Part shown: positions 62,507-64,000 of the stretch, one piece after another
How positions within the stretch are numbered: the stretch's first letter is position 1
Layout: every line of letters starts with the position of its first letter
From: an uncultured Burkholderiales bacterium
GTDB lineage: Bacteria > Pseudomonadota > Gammaproteobacteria > Burkholderiales > Burkholderiaceae_C
Direction: 5' to 3'
Length of the DNA stretch: 64,000 bases
Assembly (NCBI GenBank): GCA_903844385.1
Contig: CAIMTJ010000048.1
Coordinates: forward strand, 22,785 to 86,784
The notes under the pieces: model-generated
What the model was told of the DNA's origin: nothing
Databases searched by the model: none
The model's input: the letters and a program-made list of their open reading frames with translations, nothing else
Position numbers and translations under genes: made by a program

Positions 62507-64000
62507 ATGCATCAGCTCACACCGCCGGCCCTTACCTTGCAAGACATCAACAGCGGGCCCATGGAAGAAGTCTTGCTGCAGTTGCAAGGGCTTTATGAGC
62601 ACTCAGACTGGATTGTCAGCGAGACCTTGAAGCGTCGACCCTTTGCAAGCGTGGCGGATTTTCAATGGCAGTTGACCCAAACACTGAGCCAGTCTTCTGT
62701 GGCGGCTCAACTCCATCTGATCCAAGCCCACCCCGAACTCACGGGCAAAGCAGCCATCCACAAAGTCCACTTGACCCAAGACTCCCAAAACGAGCAATCC
62801 ATGGCGGGATTGGCTTTTTGTAGCGAAGCGGAGTACCAAGAGCTGCACCAACTCAACCTTGCTTATTCGCAAAAGTTCGGCTTTCCCTTTGTGCTCGCGG
62901 TGCGAGGCCCGCGCGCTTTGGGTTTGAGCCGAAAAGATATCATCCTCACCCTCAAGCGGCGCCTTCGCCACACCAAAACCTATGAGCACCAAGAAGCAAT
63001 TCGTAACATCCACCGCATTGCTGAGTTAAGGCTCCATGAAAAATTAAACCACGCTTGCCCCCAAGGGGAGATGGTATGGGACTGGCACGAAAAACTCGCA
63101 CAGCACACTGAAGACGATGAACTCGACCCCACGACCCAGACGCCAAAGATCACAGTCACGTATTTGAGCCGAGCGCACCAAGCCGTGGCCCAAGACATTC
63201 GCGACTTGATGCTCACCTGTGGCTTTGACGAGGTCTATCTCGACGCCGTTGGCAATGTTGTTGGCAAGTACCACGCCAAAGCGCAAGCCTGCGGTCTCAA
63301 GCCCCGATCGGTCATGATGGGATCACATTACGACACCGTGCGAAATGGTGGCAAATACGATGGTCGACTGGGTGTGATGATTGCCGCGGCCTGCGTGAAG
63401 ATGCTTCATGAGCAAAAGACACGCTTGAACGTGGGTTTGGAGGTGGTGGCTTTTTCAGAAGAGGAAGGCCAGCGCTTTGCTGCCACGTTTTTGTCCTCCA
63501 GCGCATTGTGTGGGCAGTTCCAGCCCGAGTGGCTCGACCAAACCGATGCACAGGGCATCACCATGCGCCAAGCCATGCATGACGCCGGTTTTGATCCTCA
63601 ACAAATACCACTCATCAAGCGAGATCCGAGCCATTACCTCGGCTTCCTAGAAGTTCACATCGAACAAGGCCCGGTGCTGTGCCATCAACATTTTCCGCTC
63701 GCCATAGTGAGCTCCATCAATGGCTCGGCTCGCTACAAAGGTCAGATCACAGGTCGTGCCTCGCATGCGGGCACAACACCCATGAATGACCGACAAGACG
63801 CTGTTTGCGCGGCTGCTGAGATCGCGCTAGCAATGGAGCACCTCGCCAAGGAAATGCCCACCACGGTGGCCACCATGGGCATGCTCGACGTGCCCAAGGG
63901 CTCCATCAATGTGGTGCCGGGCGTGGTTCAATTCAGCATGGACATGCGTGCACCGAGCAACGAATTAAGAGATGCTTTAGAGGGACGCGTCATGCAAGAG
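62507..64000 (+). CDS. Fused OHCU decarboxylase (UraD) and allantoate amidohydrolase, partial (right edge)
   Basis: 498 codons are present and the gene continues off the edge. Residues 1-175 are UraD: RRPFASVADF, the catalytic HPELTGK with His75, FCSEAEYQELHQLNLAYSQKFGFPFVLAVRG, and IHRIAELRL, converting OHCU to S-allantoin. After a 35-residue linker, residues from about 214 match M20-family allantoate amidohydrolase/carbamoylase: MGSHYDTVRNGGKYDGRLGV (metal ligands His274, Asp285), FSEEEGQRF, LEVHIEQGPVL, GRASHAGTTPM and MDMRAPSN. It would couple two steps that flank PuuE. The ATG at 62507 gives a normal UraD start. Such fusions occur in Burkholderiales. Confidence 0.93.
   Translation, partial: MHQLTPPALTLQDINSGPMEEVLLQLQGLYEHSDWIVSETLKRRPFASVADFQWQLTQTLSQSSVAAQLHLIQAHPELTGKAAIHKVHLTQDSQNEQSMAGLAFCSEAEYQELHQLNLAYSQKFGFPFVLAVRGPRALGLSRKDIILTLKRRLRHTKTYEHQEAIRNIHRIAELRLHEKLNHACPQGEMVWDWHEKLAQHTEDDELDPTTQTPKITVTYLSRAHQAVAQDIRDLMLTCGFDEVYLDAVGNVVGKYHAKAQACGLKPRSVMMGSHYDTVRNGGKYDGRLGVMIAAACVKMLHEQKTRLNVGLEVVAFSEEEGQRFAATFLSSSALCGQFQPEWLDQTDAQGITMRQAMHDAGFDPQQIPLIKRDPSHYLGFLEVHIEQGPVLCHQHFPLAIVSSINGSARYKGQITGRASHAGTTPMNDRQDAVCAAAEIALAMEHLAKEMPTTVATMGMLDVPKGSINVVPGVVQFSMDMRAPSNELRDALEGRVMQE

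Noticed and set aside
1..64000. Mobile element, prophage, CRISPR or defence system
   Set aside because: I searched for transposases, integrases, terminal repeats, Cas proteins, restriction enzymes and toxin-antitoxin pairs by reading both strands and found none that could be supported.

Overview
The window reads as an ordinary chromosomal stretch of a betaproteobacterium of the order Burkholderiales, most likely family Comamonadaceae. This rests on gene content and order: pcnB-folK next to a CicA-type HAD phosphatase, hda, a PerM-type permease and purM; rpsP-rimM-trmD-rplS; rpsT-DUF3579-argD-argF; and heptosyltransferase, Kdo transferase and a phosphohexomutase together. Base composition looks to be in the mid-fifties percent GC (judged by eye, not computed). 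I see no rRNA or tRNA genes, CRISPR array, transposase, integrase or prophage gene.

Positions 1-44,063 are mostly housekeeping. In order: a partial flavin monooxygenase; EttA; an RhlE-type DEAD-box helicase; a 2-hydroxyacid dehydrogenase; GloA; PdxH; MsrA; a TorF-type porin; isoaspartate methyltransferase, rhodanese and TolC; an LPS core operon (manB-waaC-waaA); Ogt; a kynurenine-formamidase-like hydrolase; a two-gene membrane-protein operon; a CoA-transferase with two methyltransferases; a second DEAD-box helicase; Orn; an M48 protease with RsgA; CobD-like protein and a Nudix hydrolase; the rpsP-rimM-trmD-rplS operon; the pcnB/folK/HAD and hda/perM groups; purM; murJ-sirB1; rpsT; DUF3579; and argD-argF.

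Positions 44,087-64,000 are accessory metabolism devoted to purine catabolism. An NupNOPQ/BMP-type ABC importer would bring in nucleosides or bases. Adenine deaminase makes hypoxanthine, 8-oxoguanine deaminase makes urate directly, and xanthine dehydrogenase (xdhABC) makes urate from hypoxanthine and xanthine. Urate is then taken through PuuD (membrane urate oxidase with cytochrome c tail), UraH, UraD and PuuE to allantoate. UraD is fused to allantoate amidohydrolase in one polypeptide that runs off the right edge. A MOFRL glycerate kinase fits recovery of the glyoxylate carbon. The route is nearly complete, and the parts not seen here (guanine deaminase, ureidoglycolate lyase, glyoxylate carboligase) would have to lie elsewhere.

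The most unusual signals are small-scale. They are a triple 11-bp-phased direct repeat upstream of a good uraH promoter; 9- and 12-bp tandem repeats in waaC, at the 3' end of purM and in one intergenic region; a PurM frame that runs about 95 residues past the family end into the convergent gene; a dehydrogenase that has lost its catalytic Arg and Glu; predicted 5'-terminal hairpins on both DEAD-box helicase transcripts; and a similar TGGGTT-like stretch just after the -10 box of several translation-related promoters.
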